DNA of 64,000 nt from Caulobacter sp. SLTY (lineage in GTDB: Bacteria > Pseudomonadota > Alphaproteobacteria > Caulobacterales > Caulobacteraceae): contig NZ_JAAALA010000005.1 in the NCBI RefSeq assembly GCF_009905535.1, positions 99,056 to 163,055 on the forward strand, read 5' to 3'. Shown here one piece after another: positions 56,797-64,000 of the stretch (position 1 is the first letter of the stretch; each line of letters opens with the position of its first letter). A model generated the notes under the pieces. It saw only the letters and a list, made by a program, of their open reading frames with translations, was not told where the DNA came from and did not search any database. The position numbers were made by a program, and so were the translations under genes.

Positions 56797-57795
56797 TTGG
56801 ATAAGAGGCATGACGGAGACCTGGCGGTGGGCGAAGCGGCGCGCTCGCCGTTCCTGTCCCCGGCGGCTCCGCGTCTGGACCCCCGAAAGTTCCAGGACCC
56901 CCGGGTCACGCTGGACGGATCGCCCCGGGCGGCGGTCGCGCTGCGGGCGCTGGACACCCTGTGGTTCAACACCGGCACGCTCTGCAACATCGCCTGCCTG
57001 ACCTGCTACATCGAAAGCTCGCCGCGCAACGACGCCCTCTCCTACCTCGCGCTGGATGAGGTGCGGGGCTATCTGGACGAGATCGAGACGCTCGGTCTTC
57101 AGACCAGCGAGATCGGCTTTACGGGTGGCGAGCCGTTCATGAACGCCGCCATTATTCCCATGCTGGAAGCGTCCCTCACCACGGGGCGGCGCACCTTGGT
57201 CCTGACCAACGCCATGCGGCCGATGCGGCGCTTCGAGCGACAGCTCATCGAGCTGCGGCGCCGCTTCGGTGACGCCCTGGTTCTGCGGGTCAGCCTCGAC
57301 CACCACAGCCAGGCGGTGCATGAGGCCGAGCGCGGCGCCGACACCTGGGCGCCCGCGCTGTCGGGTCTGCAATGGCTGGCGCGCGAAGGCTTCTCCATCG
57401 CGATCGCCGGGCGGAGGCTGGCGGACGAGGACCCGTCGGCGGCGGCCGCGGGCTATGCGGCCCTGCTGTCCTCGCTTGGGATCGCGCTCAATGTGGATGA
57501 CCCATCCCGGCTGGTGCTGTTCCCGGAGATGGACGCCACGCGGGACGCCCCGGAGATCACCGAGGCCTGCTGGGGCATCCTGGGCCTATCGCCGGAGTCG
57601 GTGATGTGCGCGTCGAGCCGCATGGTGGTGAAGCGCAAGGGCGCCGCGACGCCGGCGGTGGTCGCCTGCACCCTGACGCCATACGATCCCCAGTTCGAGC
57701 TCGGCGCGACCCTGGCGCAGGCGCTGGGGACGGTGCCGCTCAACCATCCCCACTGCGCCCGCTTCTGCGTGCTGGGCGGGGCCAGTTGCAGCTGA
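56797..57795 (+). CDS. Radical SAM protein with C-terminal cysteine cluster
   Basis: 332 residues from the TTG at 56797 (GGGAGC six bases upstream; the frame stays open to 56749). CNIACLTC is the CxxxCxxC 4Fe-4S motif and FTGGEPFMN the SAM-binding GGE motif. The C-terminal ~70 residues carry further cysteines ([25 protein letters not shown]), enough for an auxiliary Fe-S cluster. The exact family is not recognised. Its 3' end overlaps the TIGR04283-type glycosyltransferase gene by 10 bp, and the oxidoreductase/TVP38 pair is divergent, so a joint pathway is likely. Confidence 0.85.
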   Translation: MDKRHDGDLAVGEAARSPFLSPAAPRLDPRKFQDPRVTLDGSPRAAVALRALDTLWFNTGTLCNIACLTCYIESSPRNDALSYLALDEVRGYLDEIETLGLQTSEIGFTGGEPFMNAAIIPMLEASLTTGRRTLVLTNAMRPMRRFERQLIELRRRFGDALVLRVSLDHHSQAVHEAERGADTWAPALSGLQWLAREGFSIAIAGRRLADEDPSAAAAGYAALLSSLGIALNVDDPSRLVLFPEMDATRDAPEITEACWGILGLSPESVMCASSRMVVKRKGAATPAVVACTLTPYDPQFELGATLAQALGTVPLNHPHCARFCVLGGASCS

Positions 57796-58472
57796 CGGGC
57801 AGCGCCCGGCTGTCGGTGGTGATACCGGCGCTGAACGCGGCGGACACCCTGGCACAGACGCTCGCCGCGCTGACTGGCGCAGACGAGATCATCGTGGTGG
57901 ATGGCGGCTCGCGCGACGCCACCATCGCCCTGGCCCGGGAGGCCGGTGCGACGGTTATCGAAGCGCCGCCGGGTCGCGGAGGGCAGCTTGCGGCCGGCGC
58001 AGCGGCCGCCTCCGGAGAGTGGTTGCTCTTCCTGCATGCCGACACTGTGCTGGACGCAGGATGGCGAGAAGCGGTCGACCGCCATGCGGCGAGCCCCGAT
58101 GCGGCGGCGCGAGCGGCTTGCTTCCGGTTCGCCCTGGACGACGCCTCTCCCCAGGCCCGCCGCCTGGAGCGATGGGTGGCGCTGCGCGTGGCGCTGCTGG
58201 CGCTGCCCTATGGCGACCAGGGCCTGCTGATCCATCGGGACCACTACGCTCGGCTGGGGGGCTTTCGGCCGTTGCCGCTGATGGAAGATGTCGATCTGGT
58301 GCGGCGCATCGGGCGACGCGGGCTGAACGTCCTGCCCCTCCGGGCCGTGACCTCCGCCCGCCGCTGGCGACAGGACGGCTGGCTCGCCCGCAGCGCCCGC
58401 AACCTGTTCTGTCTGGCCCTGTTCCTGGCGGGCGTGCCGGCAGCCAGGATCGCCCGGCTCTACGGCCGCTGA
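57786..58472 (+). CDS. GT2 glycosyltransferase, rSAM/selenodomain-associated type (TIGR04283-like)
   Basis: 228 residues. [51 protein letters not shown] and [30 protein letters not shown] reproduce the TIGR04283 pattern from end to end. TTG at 57786 overlaps the radical SAM gene. The C-terminus has a weakly hydrophobic segment. Related transferases sit beside radical SAM enzymes such as the arsenosugar-forming ArsS. Donor and acceptor unknown. Confidence 0.88.
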   Translation: MQLTGSARLSVVIPALNAADTLAQTLAALTGADEIIVVDGGSRDATIALAREAGATVIEAPPGRGGQLAAGAAAASGEWLLFLHADTVLDAGWREAVDRHAASPDAAARAACFRFALDDASPQARRLERWVALRVALLALPYGDQGLLIHRDHYARLGGFRPLPLMEDVDLVRRIGRRGLNVLPLRAVTSARRWRQDGWLARSARNLFCLALFLAGVPAARIARLYGR

Positions 58473-59065
58473 GCGCGGGCCGCGAACCGGCGGTAGCTGG
58501 CCAGGTCATCGACGTCCTCCAGCACCCGCAGACGCACCAGGCGCCGCCCCTCCAGGCGCGCCAGAGTGTCGGCCAGCGTATAGGGGCTGGACCATCGGAT
58601 CTGGTCGAACGGCAGCGGGCCGCGCGCCGATCGCCGCAAACCGATCAGCCAGTATCCGCCGTCGCGGGCCGGCCCGACCACCGCGTCATGTCCGCGAAGC
58701 GCATCGAAAGCCGCCGCCACGTCGGCTGGCCGAACGGCGGGCGTATCGCTGCCGATGATCACCAGCCGTCCAGTCGGAAACCGTCGGGCGACCCGCGTCA
58801 GTCGCTGTCCCAGATCGCCGGGGCCCTGGGGAAGGCCCACCGCCCGGTTCCTCAGCCAGTCCGTCGGCCGGTCGGGCGCCGTGGCCACCGCCGTGGTCCA
58901 GCGCGGGTCCCTCGCCAGGCGGCGCAGCAGGCCGTCGATCGCCGTCCGCTGAAAGCGCAGGGCCTCCACATCGCCGACCGCCGCAGCCAGCCGCCGCTTG
59001 CCGACGCCCAGAGTGGGGCGACGGGCGAAAATCACGAGCTGAGCTGGGTCCGCGGGCGCCGCCAT
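58460..59065 (-). CDS. DUF2064 nucleotidyltransferase-like protein (TIGR04282-like)
   Basis: 201 residues. [17 protein letters not shown] is the modified nucleotide-binding loop, with [22 protein letters not shown] and [16 protein letters not shown] as later motifs: the rSAM/selenodomain-associated transferase 1 family, which shares the CofC/MobA fold. It converges on the TIGR04283-type gene and overlaps it by 13 bp, the usual partner in many genomes. Probably activates a sugar or phosphate compound; not established. Confidence 0.88.
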   Translation of the reverse strand: MAAPADPAQLVIFARRPTLGVGKRRLAAAVGDVEALRFQRTAIDGLLRRLARDPRWTTAVATAPDRPTDWLRNRAVGLPQGPGDLGQRLTRVARRFPTGRLVIIGSDTPAVRPADVAAAFDALRGHDAVVGPARDGGYWLIGLRRSARGPLPFDQIRWSSPYTLADTLARLEGRRLVRLRVLEDVDDLASYRRFAARAQRP

Positions 59066-59149
59066 AGGCTCTTCTCAACCCGCCCGAACGCCACGTCCAG
59101 ATCGCCCGCGATCGGAGTTGAGGAGGGCTGGCGATGGCTTGGGATGCAC

Positions 59150-59226
59150 TGGCGGCCCCGGAGGGACTCGAACCCCCGACCTTGGCTTTAGGAAAGCCCT
59201 GCTCTATCCGGCTGAGCTACGGGGCC
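59150..59226 (-). tRNA. tRNA-Arg (anticodon CCU)
   Basis: On the minus strand: 7-bp acceptor GGCCCCG with its complement, D-arm GCTC..GAGC, anticodon loop TTCCTAA giving CCU, T-arm with GGTTCGAGTCC and an encoded 3' CCA. The outermost anticodon-stem pair is G-A. No integrase or attachment repeat is adjacent. Confidence 0.95.
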
Positions 59227-59263
59227 GCGCTGAGGGCGTGATACCGGCCCGGCCGTCGCTTCG

Positions 59264-59698
59264 CTAGAGGTTGATCACCTCGAAGGACCGCTTCTCCTGC
59301 AGTCGCTCCGCCACGATGGCCCGGTGACAGCCGCAGGCCTGGGCCTCGAAACAGAGGAGGGCGGCGGGGCGGCCGGCGGCGATCTGCTCGGCCTCGGCCA
59401 GTTCGAACTGGGCCTTGGGCTCGGCCAGGGCCGCTTCGAAGATGTCGCGCATCTCGGCGATCCGGCCCTTGCGGGCGGCGTCGCGGCCGGCCTTGGGGGT
59501 GCCGAGCGCGCGCAGGTGGACGTAGTCGATGCCCTGGGCGGCCAGGCTGGCGGCCAGCATCGTCTTGGAGAAGCCGGCGCGGCGCGAAGCGGCGATGGCG
59601 CGCACATCGATGACCACCTTGACCCCGGCGTCCTTCAGCCGGGCCAGGAAGCGGTCGAGGGTCTCGGCCTCGTAGCCGATGGTGAAGAGCTTGGACAT
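59264..59698 (-). CDS. DUF488 family protein
   Basis: 144 residues. FTIGYEAETLDRFLARLKDAGVKVVIDVRAIAASR, LRALGTPKAGRD and the C-terminal ALLCFEAQACGCHRAIVAERL with its CxCH cluster are standard DUF488 marks. Function unknown; the conserved Cys and His suggest a metal or catalytic site. ATG at 59698. Divergent from the SNase-like lipoprotein gene. Confidence 0.88.
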   Translation of the reverse strand: MSKLFTIGYEAETLDRFLARLKDAGVKVVIDVRAIAASRRAGFSKTMLAASLAAQGIDYVHLRALGTPKAGRDAARKGRIAEMRDIFEAALAEPKAQFELAEAEQIAAGRPAALLCFEAQACGCHRAIVAERLQEKRSFEVINL

Positions 59699-59779
59699 GA
59701 CGGAGAGATGGGCGCCGAGGGCCGCCTTCGCATCGGCGGGCGCCTGCTCTATCGTGACGCACTGTCGAGCGGAGGGGAT

Positions 59780-60535
59780 ATGGGTTTTCCAAGACTGCTG
59801 GGCCTGGTCTTCATGGCTCTTGCCCTGTCGGCCTGCGGTGAAGCGGCCAAGCTCGACAGCCTGGCGGCCCAGGGACGGGCGCGGGTGGTCGAGGTGGTGA
59901 CCGGCGACATGGTCCGGCTGGATGACGGTAGCGATCTTAAGCTGGCCGGGATCACCGCGCCGAAACTGTCCGAACCCTATGGCGAGGCCTCGCGGGAGCG
60001 GCTGGCCGATATGGTGCTGGGCAAGGACATCGAGCTGTTGTCGGCGGGGGCGGCGAAGGATCCGTTTGGGCGGCGACTGGCCCAGGTGCGCATGGCCAAG
60101 GGCCGGCGCTGGGTGCAGGGGCGAATGCTCCGCGAGGGCGCGGTGCGGGTGCGCACCTTTCCGGAGAGTCGGGCGCTGGCCGGGATGATGCTCCGCCGGG
60201 AGGGCGAGGCGCGCAACAAGAGCGACGGGCTGTGGGCCCTGCCGCGCTACCGGGTGCTGCTGCCGAAGGAGGCCGTGGCGGCGACCCCAGGCTTTGCTCT
60301 GGTCGAGGGCCAGGTGGGACAGGTGACGACCAGCGGGGACGCCCGGGTGCTCGACCTCGGCCACGGTTTCCGGGCGGAGATTCCGGCGCGGGCGATCCAG
60401 GATTTCGACAGCGCCGGCCGCTCGCCGGCTGCGCTTGAGGGTCGGCTGGTGCGGGTTCGGGGCTATGTCGGGCGGGAGGGGAGCATGCGGCTGGACCATC
60501 CCGAGACGGTCGAGATTCTCAATCCTCAGAAGTGA
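59780..60535 (+). CDS. Thermonuclease-like lipoprotein with altered catalytic residues
   Basis: 251 residues. Signal peptide with lipobox LSAC (Cys ~19). An SNase-like OB domain follows (~33-135): VVTGDMVRLDDGSDLKLAGITAPK and DPFGRRLAQV. Against staphylococcal nuclease, Arg35 becomes Lys54, Asp40 becomes Thr59 and Glu43 becomes Lys62; only the Arg87 equivalent (Arg98) is kept, so nuclease activity is doubtful. A second domain (~165-251) is unrecognised. ATG at 59780 with GGAGGGG upstream. The stop abuts the convergent rpoH stop. Confidence 0.83.
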   Translation: MGFPRLLGLVFMALALSACGEAAKLDSLAAQGRARVVEVVTGDMVRLDDGSDLKLAGITAPKLSEPYGEASRERLADMVLGKDIELLSAGAAKDPFGRRLAQVRMAKGRRWVQGRMLREGAVRVRTFPESRALAGMMLRREGEARNKSDGLWALPRYRVLLPKEAVAATPGFALVEGQVGQVTTSGDARVLDLGHGFRAEIPARAIQDFDSAGRSPAALEGRLVRVRGYVGREGSMRLDHPETVEILNPQK

Positions 60536-61417
60536 TCAGCCGACAAGCCCGGCCAGACCGGCGCCGCCATACTCACTCTCGAGCGCCTTGCGCAGCTTGG
60601 CCAAGGCTCCGTGCTCGACCTGGCGCACCCGCTCCTTGGAGACGCCCATCTCCTCGCCCAGTGATTCCAGCGTGCGCTGCTCTTCGCTCAGCCGCCGCGC
60701 CTTGACGATGGCCAGCTCACGGGGATTTAGAACCTTCAGGGCGCGAGCCACGGCGCTCTGGCGGGCCGCCCCGTCCAGCTTGGCGGTGACCACCGTTTCG
60801 GGGTCATCAGCCTCGTCGGCCAGGAAATCCTGGTAGGCGTCGTCGGCCCCGGCGGCGACGGGGGCGTTCAGCGAGCGATCGCCGGCAGCCAGGCGGGCGG
60901 CCATGGCCTCCACGTCCTCGACATCGACGCCCAGTTCGACGGCGATCTTCTGGCGGGCTTCGGGGTTCAGCCGGCCGTCCAGGTCGCCGAGGCGGGCGCG
61001 CAGCCGGCGCAGGTTGAAGAACAGGCTCTTGCCGGCCGCGGTGGTGCCGGTGCGTACGATCGACCAGTTGCGCAGCACATAGTCCTGCATCGCCGCCCGC
61101 ACCCACCAGCCGGCATAGGTGGAGAACCGTACCGCACGGTCCGGCTCGAACCGCGCGGCGGCCTGCATGAGGCCGACGCTGCCCTCCTGGATCAGGTCGC
61201 CGTGGGGCAGGCCGTAGGCCTTGAAGCGGCTGGCCATGGAAATGACCAGGCGCATGTAGGCGCTCGTCAGTTCGTGCAGGGCTTCCTCGTCCTGATGCTC
61301 TTTCCAGCGCACCGCCAGGTCATGCTCATGGTCGGCGGCCAGCATCGGGGCGCGCATCGCATGGCGGATGTACCGCCGCTCCGCCGTCTCCGCGGTGATG
61401 GGTGCTTCCCGAGCCAT
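60536..61417 (-). CDS. rpoH: RpoH-type (sigma-32 family) RNA polymerase sigma factor
   Basis: 293 residues. Region 2 (HGDLIQEGSVGLMQAAARFEPDRAVRFSTYAGWWVRAAMQDYVLRNWSIV) and region 4 (SLGEEMGVSKERVRQVEHGALAKLR) are clear, as is the sigma-32 RpoH box KSLFFNLRRLRARL near 130. Sequence features, including the longer region after the box, look more like alphaproteobacterial RpoH2 (oxidative/stress) than the main heat-shock RpoH. ATG at 61417. It lies downstream of parDE and carD on the same strand. Confidence 0.9.
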   Translation of the reverse strand: MAREAPITAETAERRYIRHAMRAPMLAADHEHDLAVRWKEHQDEEALHELTSAYMRLVISMASRFKAYGLPHGDLIQEGSVGLMQAAARFEPDRAVRFSTYAGWWVRAAMQDYVLRNWSIVRTGTTAAGKSLFFNLRRLRARLGDLDGRLNPEARQKIAVELGVDVEDVEAMAARLAAGDRSLNAPVAAGADDAYQDFLADEADDPETVVTAKLDGAARQSAVARALKVLNPRELAIVKARRLSEEQRTLESLGEEMGVSKERVRQVEHGALAKLRKALESEYGGAGLAGLVG

Positions 61418-61455
61418 AACGCGAATACGCGAGGGTGGCGCGGGTGGATCACTGA

Positions 61456-61767
61456 TCAGGTATTTCGCCGACCTAGGGGATCTCCGGACCAATTCTCTCG
61501 TCCATACCGAACACGGAGAATGGCGATGCCCTGATCTTCAATCATGTAGACGATCACGTGAGAGCCATATCGATGGATGCGAACGGGCGGCTTCAGTTCG
61601 CGTCGTTCACGCACCATCGTCGGGTGCTCGGCCAGCATCTCGATCGCCGCGATCAGTCCCGCCGCATAAACATCTGCCTGATTAGGCCCGAAACGCTCAT
61701 AGCCCTCTAGGTAGAGGCGGATGATGTCGTTCTCTGCTTCGCGTGTCGTCCTATACCGTTTCGTCAC
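61456..61767 (-). CDS. parE: ParE/RelE-family toxin
   Basis: 103 residues. YRTTREAENDIIRLYLEGYERFG at the N-terminus and the C-terminal HRYGSHVIVYMIEDQGIAILRVRYGRENW follow the ParE pattern (gyrase poison or ribonuclease fold). The GTG at 61767 overlaps the antitoxin stop by 17 bp, the usual coupling. It lies 38 bp upstream of rpoH, so read-through could affect the sigma factor. Confidence 0.88.
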   Translation of the reverse strand: MTKRYRTTREAENDIIRLYLEGYERFGPNQADVYAAGLIAAIEMLAEHPTMVRERRELKPPVRIHRYGSHVIVYMIEDQGIAILRVRYGRENWSGDPLGRRNT

Positions 61768-62002
61768 GCGCTGCCCTCTGCCGAGCATCCTCGATAATTT
61801 CTGGCAACGACCGTTCGCAGAATCCGCTCGCCAGCGCCTCATCGACCAGGACCTGCATGGCCGAGATCTTTCGGGCTCGCTCCTGATCCTGCCGGATCAG
61901 GTCGCGCACATAGTCGCTGGAATTGCTGTACCGGCCATCGGCGGATTGCCGCTCGACCCAATCCTTCATGGCATCGGGCAGGGACACATTCATGGTCGCC
62001 AT
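61751..62002 (-). CDS. parD: ParD-family antitoxin
   Basis: 83 residues. MATMNVSLPDAMKDWVERQSADGRYSNSSDYVRDLIR is a ribbon-helix-helix CopG/ParD domain; the C-terminal half (LVDEALASGFCERSLPEIIEDARQ) is the toxin-binding tail. ATG at 62002. First gene of the parDE pair, downstream of the carD terminator, probably autoregulated. Confidence 0.9.
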   Translation of the reverse strand: MATMNVSLPDAMKDWVERQSADGRYSNSSDYVRDLIRQDQERARKISAMQVLVDEALASGFCERSLPEIIEDARQRAARDETV

Positions 62003-62065
62003 GGCGCACCTCCAAACCCAAGGATCGGGCGCTTGGCAAAATTTGTCAAGGGTGCTCCGCCCAAA

Positions 62066-62098
62066 GAAAAACGCCCGGACTTTTCGGGTCCGGGCGTT
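62066..62098 (-). terminator. Rho-independent terminator after carD
   Basis: On the minus strand a 9-11 bp stem (AACGCCCGGAC with its complement) around a short loop is followed by TTTTTCTTT, 28 bp past the carD stop. It separates carD from parDE. Confidence 0.9.
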
Positions 62099-62125
62099 CA
62101 TTCCTTCAAACCACAGTCAGTCCCC

Positions 62126-62629
62126 TCAGGCGGCCTTCTGCAGGTTCTTGGTCAGCAGGTTGACGGCCGCGTCGCGGTCGATGCGTTCGACGGCGGCGAC
62201 TTCGCGGGCCATGCGGTCCAGGGCCGACTCATAGAGCTGGCGCTCGGAGTAGGACTGTTCCGGCTGGTTCTCGGCGCGGTGCAGGTCGCGCACCACCTCG
62301 GCGATCGACACCAGGTCGCCCGAGTTGATCTTGGCTTCGTATTCCTGGGCGCGGCGCGACCACATGGTGCGCTTGACCCGGGCGCGGCCCTTCAAGGTGG
62401 TCAGGGCCTTGCTCATCACGCCTTCTTCGGCCAGCGAGCGCAGGCCGCTGGTGGCCGCCTTCTTGGTCGGGACGCGCAGGGTCATCTTCTCGTGGTCGAA
62501 GGTGATCACATAGACTTCCAGAGACATGCCGGCGACTTCCTGGGTCTCGACCGCCTGGATCGTGCCCACCCCGTGCGCGGGATAGACAACGTGGTCACCC
62601 ACCGAAAACGCCTGTCCGGACTTGCTCAT
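62126..62629 (-). CDS. carD: CarD/CdnL-family RNA polymerase-binding regulator
   Basis: 167 residues. The Tudor-like RNAP-interacting domain (residues 5-65: FSVGDHVVYPAHGVGTIQAVE, EVYVITFDHEKMTLRVPTKKA) precedes a helical DNA-contacting domain with WSRRAQEYEAKINSGDLVSIAEVVRDL. CdnL stabilises open complexes at rRNA and growth promoters and is important in Caulobacter growth control. ATG at 62629 with GGAGAA upstream. Own terminator downstream; upstream is a 345-bp region. Confidence 0.95.
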   Translation of the reverse strand: MSKSGQAFSVGDHVVYPAHGVGTIQAVETQEVAGMSLEVYVITFDHEKMTLRVPTKKAATSGLRSLAEEGVMSKALTTLKGRARVKRTMWSRRAQEYEAKINSGDLVSIAEVVRDLHRAENQPEQSYSERQLYESALDRMAREVAAVERIDRDAAVNLLTKNLQKAA

Positions 62630-62974
62630 TCTCGTCTTCTCCTGCACCCGCCGTTTGCCGGCGAGCCACTACCGATATGACCCTGACCGCGACGCGAAAA
62701 AGCCCCAGGCGCCAGAGAGGCGCGGGCTGATCGTTCGTGGTCAAAAGTCTTCTAGGACACCCTTCGCCTTCGTCCGGGCGCGCCGATCGGGAGCGGCTGT
62801 TCTTGAACCGAGGCGCGGGGGTGAAATCCCTCCGCGTCGAGGGTGTATTAGCACAAAATTCAGCCGAATGAAAGGTTTGCGACAAGGCCGTGTCGCGCCG
62901 TCGACTCCCCCCGGTTCAGAGGATGCCGCGGATCGCCGGCCTTGCTACCCTCCGGTCGCGAGTCTGGAGATCTC
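62630..62974. other. Intergenic region upstream of carD and of the secreted protein gene
   Basis: Contains the promoters of two divergent genes. An AT-rich stretch (about 62845-62885) stands out, but I could not assign a -10/-35 pair, riboswitch or gene. Confidence 0.5.
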
Positions 62975-63529
62975 ATGCGTCATTCGATCGCCGCCGCCCT
63001 GCTGGTCCTTCCGCTCCTGGCGGGGACGGCCTGGGCCCAGAACAGCGCGGGGGACCTGTCGACCACCAGTCTGCTGAAGGTCTGCGTGCCCTACCTGGCG
63101 GGTGAGCCGGCGGCGGCGTTGGTCGCCCGTGCCCAGAGCGGAGGGTTCGTCCGCGATTCGGACCGGGGCGGCGTGCTGGGAGAGCGGCTGACCTGGACCA
63201 AGGGGAGCCATCAGGTCGGCATCACCCTGACGCGCGCGGAAGGCCGAAAGGGGCCGACCTGCCGCATCGATGTCTCCCGCGGGGCTGTTGATGGCGAGCG
63301 GCTGGAGCGCGAAATCCGCGACTGGGCTCTGGGCACGCGACCGGCCTTCATCGTCGCGGATCGGCCGCGAGACTTCACCGAGGATATGTTCGGCCCCAAG
63401 CCCGCCTCCCGCACGGTCTTCGAGCGACCGGCCGAGCGGCTTATCGTCGAACGTTTTTCCCCGCCCGCTGACGGCGCCATCGACCTGCTGGACGCTTACG
63501 CGATCGTTATCAAAGTCGAGCGGCGCTAG
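62975..63529 (+). CDS. Exported hypothetical protein
   Basis: 184 residues. Signal peptide 1-22 (ALLVLPLLAGTAWAQ), then a soluble periplasmic domain with two cysteines (KVCVPYL near 37, TCRID near 98) that could form a disulfide. No family recognised; the sequence resembles small alpha/beta periplasmic proteins reported only as hypothetical. ATG at 62975 with GGAGA six bases upstream. Converges with fdxA, 22 bp between stops. Confidence 0.75.
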   Translation: MRHSIAAALLVLPLLAGTAWAQNSAGDLSTTSLLKVCVPYLAGEPAAALVARAQSGGFVRDSDRGGVLGERLTWTKGSHQVGITLTRAEGRKGPTCRIDVSRGAVDGERLEREIRDWALGTRPAFIVADRPRDFTEDMFGPKPASRTVFERPAERLIVERFSPPADGAIDLLDAYAIVIKVERR

Positions 63530-63551
63530 CCTTCTGTGTCCCTCGACGGGG

Positions 63552-63893
63552 TCAGCTGCCCTTGCCGGGCTTCTCGCTGAAGTATTTCTCGAACTTGCCC
63601 GTCTCGCGCTCGAACTGTTCCTTGTCGGCTGGCGGCTCGCCCTTGAGGGTGATGTTCGGCCAGATCTTGGCGTAGTCGGTGTTGATCTTCAGCCACTTGC
63701 TGTCGGGATCGTCTTCGGTGTCCGGCTTGATGGCGTCGACCGGGCACTCGGGTTCGCAGACGCCGCAGTCGATGCATTCGTCCGGATTGATGACCAGGAA
63801 GTTCTCGCCCTCATAGAAGCAGTCGACGGGGCACACCTCGACGCAGTCCATGAACTTACATTTGATGCAGGGATCGGTGACGATGTAGGTCAT
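63552..63893 (-). CDS. fdxA: Seven-iron ferredoxin
   Basis: 113 residues. [21 protein letters not shown] and [16 protein letters not shown] supply the cysteines of a 3Fe-4S and a 4Fe-4S cluster, followed by the ~40-residue C-terminal extension of FdxA. It is a low-potential cytosolic electron carrier, usually adjacent to carD in alphaproteobacteria (from memory). ATG at 63893 fits the invariant [10 protein letters not shown] start; the longer frame to 63977 does not. The last ~107 bases of the window hold no gene that I can define. Confidence 0.96.
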   Translation of the reverse strand: MTYIVTDPCIKCKFMDCVEVCPVDCFYEGENFLVINPDECIDCGVCEPECPVDAIKPDTEDDPDSKWLKINTDYAKIWPNITLKGEPPADKEQFERETGKFEKYFSEKPGKGS

Positions 63894-64000
63894 CAGGCGC
63901 TCTGAAGGCGCGCAAGCTGGCGCGCGCGGGTTCTTTCGTGGGCTGGCGTAATCGGCCGGGGGAGGGCGCCTTGTCAATGCGGCCGTCGCCCGCGCCCGCT

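Noticed and set aside
59150..59226. tRNA-Arg as an integration site
   Set aside because: No integrase nearby and no second copy of the tRNA 3' end in the window.

Overview
The window is GC-rich and uses almost only G or C at third codon positions. Its gene content (CarD/CdnL next to FdxA and a second-type RpoH sigma factor, petABC, paired acyl-CoA dehydrogenases, abundant intergenic inverted repeats) points to an alphaproteobacterium. It most resembles Caulobacterales such as Phenylobacterium or Caulobacter; this assignment is inferred and no rRNA is present. The sequence looks chromosomal: I see no integrase, transposase or phage module.

Layout. 0.1-9.2 kb: a nuclease-plus-metalloprotease fusion, a DAACS symporter, an S9 peptidase, an HTH protein and a nucleoside-salvage operon (nucleoside hydrolase, ribokinase, 2OG oxygenase). 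9.5-14.6 kb: wecB, an NfrB-like c-di-GMP-responsive glycosyltransferase and a convergent POTRA/beta-barrel outer-membrane protein, a plausible exopolysaccharide module. 14.7-19.3 kb: the cytochrome bc1 operon petA-petB-petC, hemF and a di-haem cytochrome. 19.3-25.9 kb: DUF1285-NUDIX and cca, separated by a small insert of vapBC, an HxlR regulator and a SnoaL/SDR pair, then a PQQ-type dehydrogenase lipoprotein. 25.9-36.6 kb: acyl-CoA metabolism (ligase, FadB-like enzyme, two acyl-CoA dehydrogenases, enoyl-CoA hydratase, MDR reductase) interrupted by regulators and small proteins. A PsrA-like operator array lies between the FadB-like gene and its divergent acyl-CoA dehydrogenase. 38.2-44.4 kb: two tandem 1000-residue FG-GAP/RTX proteins whose last 1.2 kb appear identical. 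44.5-50.7 kb: a hemerythrin protein, an acyl-CoA synthetase, a compositionally atypical patch, then an AraC regulator and CPBP protease bracketed by a thioesterase gene and a decayed partial copy of it. 51-59 kb: a double-LuxR/alpha-beta-hydrolase fusion lacking its nucleophile, then a cluster of a disulfide oxidoreductase, TVP38 protein, radical SAM enzyme, GT2 (TIGR04283-type) and DUF2064 (TIGR04282-type). 59-64 kb: tRNA-Arg(CCU), DUF488, a degenerate SNase lipoprotein, rpoH, parDE, carD, a secreted protein and fdxA.

The best candidates for undescribed biology are the NUC/leishmanolysin-like fusion, the wecB-nfrB-barrel module, the radical SAM/transferase cluster and the sensor-like hydrolase-LuxR fusion. 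A recurring architectural trait is compaction: most convergent gene pairs overlap or abut at their stop codons. Three copies of a 158-bp inverted-repeat element are also present.
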